Shown in pieces: positions 14,910 to 21,817 of a stretch of 31,775 nt of DNA. The position numbers were made by a program, and so were the translations under genes. Where the stretch lies: positions 1-31,775 of the forward strand of contig CAYTIH010000030.1 of NCBI GenBank assembly GCA_964437825.1, in the 5' to 3' direction. This DNA comes from JBJFCE01 sp964437825 (GTDB lineage Bacteria; Bacillota; Clostridia; Lachnospirales; Lachnospiraceae). Positions within the stretch are counted from its first letter, which is position 1. Each line of letters starts with the position of its first letter. A model generated the notes under the pieces. It did not search any database. It saw only the letters and a program-made list of their open reading frames with translations, and was not told the DNA's origin.

Positions 14910-15209
14910 ATGGCAAAGGAATATGAGGATCAGGAGATTGCACAGGAAGATATTGATGCAGTTTTAAATATGCTTGAGAATTTCGGGAAATCGCAGGAGA
15001 GCCGTCTGAAGGTCGTCATGTCAGACCGGGTGGAGGAAGGAAAGACAAAAAAGCAGTACCATTACGGAAGATGCGATGTGGGCAGTCCTTGGGCAAAGGG
15101 GCAGGCTTTTGATGTGATCGAAGACGGGAGGGAACCGGGCGTTATTGAGGATGTAACGGATTTAACAGGAAAGAGTATGCGTAATGCCGGAGATTGCGGA
15201 TGCGAGTAG
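14910..15209 (+). CDS. Unrecognised small soluble protein
   Basis: A 99-residue protein starting MAKEYEDQEI. An acidic helical N-terminal third (to about residue 35, with an LNMLENFG segment) is followed by a Lys-rich stretch, a YHYGRCDVGSPWAKG segment, and a C-terminus ending in a CGCE motif. The pattern of conserved-looking Gly, Cys and Trp suggests a real protein, but I cannot name a family. I prefer ATG 14910 over 14904 because GGAGG (14898-14902) is then 7 bases away. It stands alone between the B6 operon and the strong promoter at 15303. Confidence 0.6.
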   Translation: MAKEYEDQEIAQEDIDAVLNMLENFGKSQESRLKVVMSDRVEEGKTKKQYHYGRCDVGSPWAKGQAFDVIEDGREPGVIEDVTDLTGKSMRNAGDCGCE

Positions 15210-15302
15210 TGCATGAATGGCCATGCGGGAATTGCTGCTTCTGCCTATGGAGGAATTTTTGCCGGAAGGAAGAGCTGTATTACTAAAATGGTGTGCGGAG
15301 CA

Positions 15303-15331
15303 TTGACTCATAATGGCAGCTGTGCTATAAT
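15303..15331 (+). promoter_or_regulatory. Near-consensus promoter of the 126-residue protein gene
   Basis: TTGACT (15303-15308), 17 bases, TATAAT (15326-15331), with TGC just before the -10. This is among the strongest promoters in the window and gives a leader of about 135 bases. Confidence 0.75.
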
Positions 15332-15347
15332 TTATATAAACTTGCAG

Positions 15348-15461
15348 GGCAGACTGCTGAGTCTGCCTTTATCAAAAGGGACTGCTTATGTTTCTACAAT
15401 TTGCGCAATTGGTGCAATGTTTTGATGAGTTTCGCAAATTTCGATCAAATGCAAATCGAAA
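15348..15461 (+). promoter_or_regulatory. Structured leader with two hairpins
   Basis: GGCAGACT-gctg-AGTCTGCC (15348-15367) is an early 8-bp hairpin followed by TTTATC. TTTCGAT (15439-15445) pairs with ATCGAAA (15455-15461) directly against the ribosome site (GGAG 15463-15466). Together they suggest control of elongation and translation initiation, though no known riboswitch is recognised. Confidence 0.5.
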
Positions 15462-15473
15462 AGGAGATTTCAA

Positions 15474-15854
15474 ATGCAGATCAGTGCAGTAGGATTTTCA
15501 CCTTACATATATAATACCAATATGATTAGTGCTTTGAGTATGAACCGGATAGCGGCAATTCCCGGTGATGTAACGGAGCAGAAGATCGATTATACCGGTT
15601 TAACATCCGATGAGTCCGAAAATATCAATCCGCTTGGCATCGGGCAGAGTGCGAATTTTATGGATATTCTGTCATCCCAGATGTCCATGAGCAGATATCA
15701 TCAGGCCAGAATCATGAAAGATATGAGGCCTATGGAAGAAGAATCGTTCGATACACGGGAGAATACGGCAGATGATGTTCAGGAACGGTTCAAGCTGCAG
15801 GAAACGGATGCGGAGCCGTCAGCAGGAAATATCATGGCGAACGGAGAATGTTGA
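15474..15854 (+). CDS. Conserved-looking Lachnospiraceae protein of unknown function
   Basis: A 126-residue protein starting MQISAVGFSPYIYNTNMIS. I recall similar short proteins with an N-terminal SGYSPYIYNTN-like motif in Lachnospiraceae, but know no function. The middle holds an acidic segment and a methionine-rich helix (MDILSSQMSMSRYHQARIMK, about 62-81). There is no signal peptide or membrane segment. The ribosome site GGAG lies 7 bases before ATG. A strong promoter with a structured leader drives it, which suggests abundant or tightly regulated expression. No neighbour shares its transcript. Confidence 0.7.
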   Translation: MQISAVGFSPYIYNTNMISALSMNRIAAIPGDVTEQKIDYTGLTSDESENINPLGIGQSANFMDILSSQMSMSRYHQARIMKDMRPMEEESFDTRENTADDVQERFKLQETDAEPSAGNIMANGEC

Positions 15855-15857
15855 TCT

Positions 15858-15957
15858 CAAGCTGTGCTTGTGATATCATGAATCTGTGATTCATGATCCA
15901 ATTCGTCGCTCGCCGAATGTGCAAGCACATTCTTCTCGCTTGCACTCATGGTATCAT
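15858..15957 (-). repeat. Block of perfect hairpins related to the 6.9-kb repeat
   Basis: Three perfect hairpins lie in 75 bases: CAAGC-tgt-GCTTG (15858-15870), ATCATGAATC-tgt-GATTCATGAT (15875-15897) and GAATGTGC-aa-GCACATTC (15915-15932). A fourth, GTGCAAGC with GCTTGCAC (15919-15926 and 15938-15945), competes with the third. Read on minus, the block begins TATGATACCATGAGTGCAAG, closely like the start of the 38-bp repeats at 6874 and 6997, and its ATG opens a frame MSASEKNV, like their MSAQEK. It looks like a member of the same dispersed element. Confidence 0.6.
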
Positions 15958-16076
15958 AGTTAAAAGATAAAAGCATACATTTCTTATAATTCTTTTGCAC
16001 ATTGTGCATTCTAAGTCTAATTTCTTTAGATTTTCTGAAATCCATGCTTTTAAAATCCACAATATTATTTTTGAAG

Positions 16077-16114
16077 CAGGAGAAGGAAAATCGGTAAACG
16101 GTTTTGTTCTCCTG
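16077..16114 (+). promoter_or_regulatory. Hairpin just upstream of the Rpn gene ribosome site
   Basis: CAGGAGAA (16077-16084) pairs with TTCTCCTG (16107-16114); inside, AAAATCG pairs with CGGTTTT using one wobble pair. The real ribosome site (GGAGG, 16121-16125) follows within 7 bases. The CTCC of the right arm could instead pair with that GGAG, giving a possible translation switch. Confidence 0.6.
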
Positions 16115-16131
16115 AAAAAAGGAGGACCTTT

Positions 16132-17109
16132 ATGACAAAAGAAGTAAACAGAAAGTACAAGGATACGGTATTTCGGATGCTGTTTTCGGATACCGGCAAT
16201 GCGCTGTCATTGTATAACAGCCTGAACGGTACTGCTTATACCGATGCAGGAATGCTGCGTTACAATACGCTTGAAAATGCAATTTATATGAATGTCAAAA
16301 ATGATATTTCTTTTTTGATTGCACATCATATGAATCTATATGAACATCAGTCTACCTTAAATCCCAATATGCCGCTTCGGAATCTGATGTATATTTCCGA
16401 TTTATTACAGGTATATATCAAGGATTGGTCGATATACAGCACAAAACTGCAGAAAATACCGACACCTGCGTTCTTCGTGTTTTATAACGGACCGGATGAA
16501 CTGCCGGAGAGCTTGGAGGTTAAGCTGTCGGATGCGTTCGAAATTATGGTGGATGATCCGTCATTAGAGTTAAAGGTAACCATACTTAATATTAACCCAA
16601 ACTGCAATGAAAAACTGAAAACAGCATGTCCCGTTCTCCGGGATTACATGAGCTATGTGGAAAAAATCAGGAACTACGCTGCCGTTATGGAGCTGAGGGA
16701 TGCAGTGGAATGGGCAGTTGATGAATGTATCCGTGAAAATATATTAAGGGAATTTCTGTTAAAACAGAAAATGGAGGTAATCAAAGTGAGTATCTATGAG
16801 TATGATGAGGAAAGGGAAATGCGTCTGATTCGTGCGGATGAGAGAGCGCTTGGCCGGGAGGAAGGAATCGAACAGGGAATCGAACAGGGGATGGAACAGG
16901 GAATGGAACAGGGAATGGCACAGGGAATGCAGGCGTTTATAGAGCTGTGTAAGGAATTTGGCTGTACCATAGAGGAAACTGTTTCGAAAGTCCGTGAAAA
17001 ATATCATTTTGATGAAAGCAAGGCTTCTTCCTATGCAAAAAAATTCTGGAATGAAAAGGGAAATCCGGCGAATCCCATTGACAATTCCTCATCCACTGTG
17101 GCACAATAA
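16132..17109 (+). CDS. Rpn family recombination-promoting nuclease / putative transposase
   Basis: A 325-residue protein of the PD-(D/E)XK Rpn (PDDEXK_2) family. It begins NRKYKDTVFRMLFSD; the catalytic region shows KNDISFLI with the likely Asp and LYEHQSTLNPNMPLR with the Glu-x-Gln version of the active site. The middle part (FFVFYNGP, LELKVTILNIN) is typical. The C-terminus is helical (VDECIRENILREFL, VSIYEYDEE) and ends in a GIEQ/GMEQ tetrapeptide repeat. The family nicks or cuts DNA and promotes RecA-independent recombination; members are often called transposases but have not been shown to transpose themselves. No inverted terminal repeats flank it. Start ATG 16132 has a strong GGAGG site. 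Confidence 0.88.
   Translation: MTKEVNRKYKDTVFRMLFSDTGNALSLYNSLNGTAYTDAGMLRYNTLENAIYMNVKNDISFLIAHHMNLYEHQSTLNPNMPLRNLMYISDLLQVYIKDWSIYSTKLQKIPTPAFFVFYNGPDELPESLEVKLSDAFEIMVDDPSLELKVTILNINPNCNEKLKTACPVLRDYMSYVEKIRNYAAVMELRDAVEWAVDECIRENILREFLLKQKMEVIKVSIYEYDEEREMRLIRADERALGREEGIEQGIEQGMEQGMEQGMAQGMQAFIELCKEFGCTIEETVSKVREKYHFDESKASSYAKKFWNEKGNPANPIDNSSSTVAQ
16864..16935 (+). repeat. 12-base tandem repeat inside the Rpn gene
   Basis: Five units related to GGAATGGAACAG, and a degenerate sixth, encode GIEQ GIEQ GMEQ GMEQ GMAQ. Such unit-length repeats can change copy number by slippage without a frameshift, altering only the length of a charged linker. Confidence 0.85.
17078..17107 (+). promoter_or_regulatory. 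Candidate promoter of the valS T-box transcript
   Basis: TTGACA (17078-17083), 18 bases, CACAAT (17102-17107) preceded by TGG. It lies inside the last codons of the Rpn gene and would start the T-box leader near 17114. Confidence 0.4.
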
Positions 17110-17135
17110 ATAACTGATAAATGATAGATTCAATA

Positions 17136-17434
17136 ACTGTTTTAAGACGAAATCAAAGGTGATGACGAGGAGGAGTACTGTCCACCCATGGAAAGAGAGA
17201 GCTGTTCACCGGCTGAAAGGCGGCTTACATGAAGGAGACGGGAAGGTAGCTTCCGAACCGGAAGGATGAATACAGAGAAGTCATGCATATCGCAGCGGAA
17301 TATTATGGAGGCGGTAGTGATGCATCTGAAAAGTAGTTTTTCCCGCTTAGGTCACGTTAAGACCATAAGAGTACAATCAAAGGTGGTACCGCGTACAAAC
17401 GCCCTTTGCAGATCTGTTTCTGCAGAGGGCTTTA
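17136..17434 (+). ncRNA. T-box leader of valS
   Basis: A T-box riboswitch that reads tRNA-Val charging. The conserved acceptor-binding sequence AAAGGTGGTACCGCG is at 17379-17393. Upstream are stem I landmarks: GATGACGAGGAGGAGTA (17160-17176 region) and AGAGAGCTG (distal part). GTA at 17246-17248, in GGGAAGGTAGCTTCC, is a plausible valine specifier codon, agreeing with the downstream gene, though its placement was judged by eye. The terminator GCCCTTTGCAG/CTGCAGAGGGC (17401-17430) is followed by TTTATT. Uncharged tRNA-Val should prevent that terminator forming. Confidence 0.9.
17401..17434 (+). terminator. T-box regulated terminator
   Basis: GCCCTTTGCAG (17401-17411) pairs with CTGCAGAGGGC (17420-17430), one wobble, then TTTATT. 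Its left arm is shortly after the T-box sequence, as expected for the terminator/antiterminator switch. Confidence 0.85.
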
Positions 17435-17461
17435 TTGTTATATAGGAAAAGGAGCAAAAAA

Positions 17462-20149
17462 ATGAGCAAAGAATTGGCGAAAACCTATGATCCTCATGGA
17501 CTTGAGGACCGCATTTATCAGAAATGGCTGGACAAAAAATATTTTCATGCGGAAGTGGACGAGACAAAGAAACCGTTTACCATCGTGATTCCGCCCCCAA
17601 ATATTACGGGACAGCTTCATATGGGTCATGCGCTGGATAACACCATGCAGGATATTTTGATTCGTTTCAAACGGATGCAGGGATATCAAACACTTTGGCA
17701 GCCGGGAACCGATCATGCAAGTATCGCAACCGAGGTAAAAATTATCGAGATCTTAAAGAGTCAGGGAATTGATAAGCATGAGCTTGGCCGCGAGAAGTTT
17801 TTGGAGCGGGCGTGGGAGTGGAAAAAAGAGTACGGCGGACGTATCATCAGTCAGTTGAAGAAACTCGGATGCTCCTGCGACTGGGACAGGGAACGCTTCA
17901 CCATGGATGAGGGCTGCAATAAGGCTGTTAATGAAGTCTTTATTAAGATGCATGAAAAAGGATGGATTTATAAAGGCGCACGTATCATCAACTGGTGTCC
18001 GGTCTGCAATACCTCCATTTCAGATGCGGAGGTAGAGTATGAGGAACAGAAGGGACATTTCTGGCATATCAAGTATCCTCTGGTAGATGAAAACGGTCAG
18101 CCCAGCAAGACGGAATTTCTGGAATTTGCGACAACCCGCCCCGAGACCATGCTGGGAGATACTGCAGTTGCGGTTAATCCGAGGGATGAAAGGTATACCT
18201 ATCTGCATGGCAGAAGTGTATGGCTTCCCATTGTCAATAAGGCGATTCCCATTGTTGAGGATGAATATGTTGATATGGAATTCGGAACCGGCGTTGTAAA
18301 AATCACTCCGGGACATGATCCTAACGACTTTGAGGTCGGAAAACGTCATCATCTCGAAGTCATTAATATCATGAACGACGATGCTTCCATCAATAAAAAC
18401 GGCGGAAAATATGAGGGCCTTGACCGCTATGAAGCAAGAAAGCAGATCGTAGAGGAGCTGGAGAGGGAAGGCCTGTTGGTACGCATTGAGGACTATTCCC
18501 ACAATGTAGGTACGCATGACCGCTGTAAAACCACGATCGAGCCGCTTGTGAAAGAACAATGGTTTGTGAAGATGGATGAGCTGATTAAGCCTGCCGTAAA
18601 AGCGGTAAAGGATGGGGAAATCAAGCTGATCCCGCAGCGTATGGAAAAAACATATTTTAACTGGACGGATAATATCCGTGACTGGTGTATTTCCCGTCAG
18701 CTGTGGTGGGGCCACAGGATTCCGGCTTATTATTGCGATGCGTGCAAAGAGACCGTTGTCGCCAAAGAGGCGCCGCAGGTTTGTCCTAAGTGCGGTCATA
18801 CTCATTTTACACAGGATCCGGATACTCTGGACACATGGTTTTCTTCGGCACTTTGGCCGTTTTCCACACTTGGCTGGCCCGAAAAAACAAAGGAACTGGA
18901 ATATTTCTATCCTACGGATGTGCTGGTAACCGGTTATGATATTATCTTTTTCTGGGTCATCCGTATGATTTTTTCAGGCTATGAGCAGATGGGTGACAAG
19001 CCGTTTCAGACCGTATTATTCCACGGACTGGTTCGCGATTCCCAGGGGCGTAAGATGAGCAAATCCCTCGGCAACGGCATTGATCCGCTTGAGATCATTG
19101 AACAATACGGAGCCGACGCGCTGAGACTGACGCTGATTACCGGTAATGCGCCGGGGAATGACATGCGCTTCTACTATGAGAGAGTGGAGGCAAACCGCAA
19201 CTTCTGCAACAAGATCTGGAATGCGTCCCGTTTCATTATGATGAACATGGAGGGAAAAGAAGTAACCGTACCGAAGGCGGAAGATTTAGAGCCGGTGGAT
19301 AAGTGGATCATTTCCAAGCTGAACAGTCTGGTAAAAGAAGTTACGGACAATATGGAAAGCTTTGAGCTTGGTATTGCCGTGTCGAAAATATATGATTTCA
19401 TTTGGGATGAATTCTGTGACTGGTATATCGAGATGGTTAAGCCCAGACTGTATCAAAAGGATGATAAGGACTGCAGCGCAAGTCCTGCAAGCCGGAATGC
19501 GGCGCTTTATACCTTAAAGACCGTACTCCTTGATGCATTAAAGCTGCTGCACCCGTATATGCCGTTTATTACGGAGGAAATTTTCTGCACGCTGCAGTCT
19601 GAGGAAGAATCCATTATGATCAGCAGCTGGCCGGTTTATGAGCCGGAAAAGAATTATGCAGCCGATGAGAAAGCAATCGAAACGATCAAGGAGGCTGTCA
19701 GGGGCATTCGTAATGCCCGCTCTGAAATGAATGTAGCGCCGAGCAGAAAAGCGCTTGTTTATGTGGTTTCCGATAAACAGGAGATCCTTCATATCTTTAC
19801 CGAGGGAAAGTTATTCTTTACCTCGCTTGCCTATGCTTCCGACGTGGTTATGCAGAAGGATAAAGCAGGCATTGCCGAGGATGCGGTATCCGTTGTGATT
19901 CCGAATGCGACAGTGTATATTCCGTTCGCGGAGCTTGTGGATATCGGGCAGGAAATTGAACGTCTCCGGAAGGAGGAGAAGCGTCTTGAGGGCGAACTGG
20001 CAAGAGTAAACGGGATGCTGAATAATGAGCGGTTTATGAGCAAGGCGCCGGAGGCAAAGGTGAATGAGGAACGCGCAAAGCTTGAGAAATACACACAGAT
20101 GATCGAGCAGGTGCGGGAGAGGCTTTCACAGCTTGGAAATCAGGCGTGA
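17462..20149 (+). CDS. valS: Valyl-tRNA synthetase
   Basis: An 895-residue class I synthetase that charges tRNA-Val with valine and edits threonine. The HIGH-type motif is HMGH (53-56, in PPNITGQLHMGHAL), the editing domain covers roughly 190-340 (FATTRPETMLGDTAV), and KMSKS is at 531-535. A zinc-binding-like CDAC...CPKCG lies before the catalytic core resumes. The C-terminal coiled coil (about 825-893, Lys/Glu-rich) is the usual ValRS tail. I chose ATG 17462, with AAAAGGAG before it, over the longer TTG frame that would run through the T-box terminator. folC follows after 134 bases. Confidence 0.98.
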   Translation: MSKELAKTYDPHGLEDRIYQKWLDKKYFHAEVDETKKPFTIVIPPPNITGQLHMGHALDNTMQDILIRFKRMQGYQTLWQPGTDHASIATEVKIIEILKSQGIDKHELGREKFLERAWEWKKEYGGRIISQLKKLGCSCDWDRERFTMDEGCNKAVNEVFIKMHEKGWIYKGARIINWCPVCNTSISDAEVEYEEQKGHFWHIKYPLVDENGQPSKTEFLEFATTRPETMLGDTAVAVNPRDERYTYLHGRSVWLPIVNKAIPIVEDEYVDMEFGTGVVKITPGHDPNDFEVGKRHHLEVINIMNDDASINKNGGKYEGLDRYEARKQIVEELEREGLLVRIEDYSHNVGTHDRCKTTIEPLVKEQWFVKMDELIKPAVKAVKDGEIKLIPQRMEKTYFNWTDNIRDWCISRQLWWGHRIPAYYCDACKETVVAKEAPQVCPKCGHTHFTQDPDTLDTWFSSALWPFSTLGWPEKTKELEYFYPTDVLVTGYDIIFFWVIRMIFSGYEQMGDKPFQTVLFHGLVRDSQGRKMSKSLGNGIDPLEIIEQYGADALRLTLITGNAPGNDMRFYYERVEANRNFCNKIWNASRFIMMNMEGKEVTVPKAEDLEPVDKWIISKLNSLVKEVTDNMESFELGIAVSKIYDFIWDEFCDWYIEMVKPRLYQKDDKDCSASPASRNAALYTLKTVLLDALKLLHPYMPFITEEIFCTLQSEEESIMISSWPVYEPEKNYAADEKAIETIKEAVRGIRNARSEMNVAPSRKALVYVVSDKQEILHIFTEGKLFFTSLAYASDVVMQKDKAGIAEDAVSVVIPNATVYIPFAELVDIGQEIERLRKEEKRLEGELARVNGMLNNERFMSKAPEAKVNEERAKLEKYTQMIEQVRERLSQLGNQA

Positions 20150-20283
20150 GATCCCAAGGCAGGCTTTGTATAGGCGGGAGGGCTTCGATCTTACACGTTC
20201 GGCGCACGCCCGCTTCGCCGCAGGAGCAGCGCTACTGGTATTGCTGAAAAACGCCCGGAGATTTGGAATGAAGAAGGAATTGT

Positions 20284-21663
20284 ATGGAACGGATTGAACT
20301 TTACGAGGCGTATCGCCGGGCAGCGGAATATATTGACGGGATTCCCAAGTTTTCGGGAAAGCACAGTATGGAGGAGACCGGGGCCTTTTTCCGTTTTTTG
20401 GGAGAGCCCTGCAGGGAACAGAGAATCATACATGTGGCAGGGACGAACGGAAAAGGGTCCGTGTGTGCTTTTTTGAGAAATATCCTGGAAGAGGCGGGAT
20501 ATCATACGGCAGTGTTTATTTCGCCGCATCTGGTATCTGTCAGGGAGCGTTTTTTGTTTGACGGTGAAATGGTTTCCAGAGAGGAATTTTTACGGGCGTA
20601 TCAGGCAGTGGCGGATCGGATCGGAGCGTTTCGGGAGAAAGGAAACGGATATACTCGGGATCACGGCTCCTGCGGGGAAAGGCAGATGGAGTTATCTGAT
20701 TATCACCCGTCGTTCTTTGAGTTCCTATTTTTTATGTTTTTGATGATGGAGAGGACACAGCGGGCCGATTTTGTGATATTGGAGACCGGGCTTGGCGGCA
20801 GGCTGGATGCCACCAACGTGATGCCGGATAAGCTGCTTTGTATCATTACGGAAATCGGACTGGATCATATGGAGTATCTTGGAGATACCAAGGATAGAAT
20901 TGCTGCGGAAAAAGCAGGTATTATGAGAGATGGCGTACCGGTAATTTATGCCGGCGGTCAGGAGGTTTCGGCAGACGTAATAGAAGAACGGGCGCGAAGG
21001 CTTCACGCGCCTGCATATGCTGTCAAATCATGCGATGTTAAAATAGAAGGAATTCGGGATAAAAACATTGCATTTTCCTTCCATTCTGTATATTATAATT
21101 TTATTAACCTTATTTTGACAACAACAGCGCTCTATCAGGTGGAAAATGCATCTCTGGCGCTTCGTGCGGCGGATATTCTGAATCAAAAAGGGTACAAAAT
21201 TACGATGGAGCAGATTCAGAAGGGAGTACGCAAAACCCATTGGGAAGGGCGTATGGAGGAAATCCTGCCCGGTGTCTATGTGGATGGGGCGCACAATGAG
21301 GACGGTATCCGTGCATTTTTGGAGACCGTAAATGAAATCGGGCGTAAAAAAAAGAATCATTTGTTATTTGCGGTTGTGCAGGACAAGCAGTATGAATCCA
21401 TGATCAGAATGATTGCGCAGTCCGGGTTGTTTGAACAGATTACGATAACAAAAGCGGGTGGAAGCCGCGGAGCCGATCCGGAGCAATTGCTTTGTGTTTT
21501 GCGCAAATACTATAAAGGGGAATATGACTTTGATGAGTCTGCGGAGCACGCCTTTGATAAGTGTGTGACGGACAGGCAGGAGAACGGTTTGGTTTTTGCT
21601 GCGGGCTCATTGTATCTGACAGGGCGGATTAAAGCCCATTTATGGAGGAATTCCGATGATTAA
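20284..21663 (+). CDS. folC: Folylpolyglutamate synthase / dihydrofolate synthase
   Basis: A 459-residue Mur-ligase-like enzyme that adds glutamate to folates (and possibly to dihydropteroate). The ATP P-loop VAGTNGKGS is at residues 51-59; ISPHLVSVRERF and LETGLGGRLDATN are diagnostic FolC motifs; the C-terminal domain begins near 325 with the VYVDGAHNEDG motif. AAGGAATTGT provides the ribosome site. The valS-folC order is common in Firmicutes. Its end overlaps the next small gene by 8 bases. The 134-base gap after valS shows nothing clear beyond GC-rich sequence. Confidence 0.96.
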   Translation: MERIELYEAYRRAAEYIDGIPKFSGKHSMEETGAFFRFLGEPCREQRIIHVAGTNGKGSVCAFLRNILEEAGYHTAVFISPHLVSVRERFLFDGEMVSREEFLRAYQAVADRIGAFREKGNGYTRDHGSCGERQMELSDYHPSFFEFLFFMFLMMERTQRADFVILETGLGGRLDATNVMPDKLLCIITEIGLDHMEYLGDTKDRIAAEKAGIMRDGVPVIYAGGQEVSADVIEERARRLHAPAYAVKSCDVKIEGIRDKNIAFSFHSVYYNFINLILTTTALYQVENASLALRAADILNQKGYKITMEQIQKGVRKTHWEGRMEEILPGVYVDGAHNEDGIRAFLETVNEIGRKKKNHLLFAVVQDKQYESMIRMIAQSGLFEQITITKAGGSRGADPEQLLCVLRKYYKGEYDFDESAEHAFDKCVTDRQENGLVFAAGSLYLTGRIKAHLWRNSDD

Positions 21664-21805
21664 TTTTGAAGAGGAACTTAAGAAATTTCATCCGAGTGTG
21701 GAGCTTGAGGAAGCGGAGGATGCTTTATACAGTCAGGACACCACGGATCTTGCGGATGTTCTTGTGAATATGGTAAAAGAAGCAAAAGAAGAAGAGGAAG
21801 AATAA
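21656..21805 (+). CDS. Small acidic conserved-looking protein
   Basis: A 49-residue protein, MINFEEELKKFHPSVELEEA to a run of five glutamates at the end. Over a third of residues are Asp or Glu. It overlaps the folC stop by 8 bases (ATGATTAA), has GGAGG at 21645-21649 (in TATGGAGGAATTCC), and the next gene starts 12 bases after its stop, which all suggests a genuine translated gene in an operon. I recall similar small proteins in Lachnospiraceae but no function. Confidence 0.65.
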   Translation: MINFEEELKKFHPSVELEEAEDALYSQDTTDLADVLVNMVKEAKEEEEE

Positions 21806-21817
21806 GGAGCAGGCAGT

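Noticed and set aside
15213..15425. 70-codon plus frame MNGHAGIAASAYGG
   Set aside because: It runs through the strong promoter and first leader hairpin of the next gene and has no ribosome site.
15857..16060. 67-codon minus-strand frame ending in MSASEKNVLAHSASDE
   Set aside because: The frame spans the hairpin block; composition follows the hairpins and there is no ribosome site. Treated as part of a repeat element rather than as a gene.
16132..17109. The Rpn gene as an intact insertion sequence
   Set aside because: No terminal inverted repeats or target duplication were found around it, and the T-box of valS starts immediately after.
18020..18805. 261-codon minus-strand frame inside valS
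   Set aside because: It mirrors the codon pattern of valS, which is unambiguous on plus; no ribosome site or protein-like composition.
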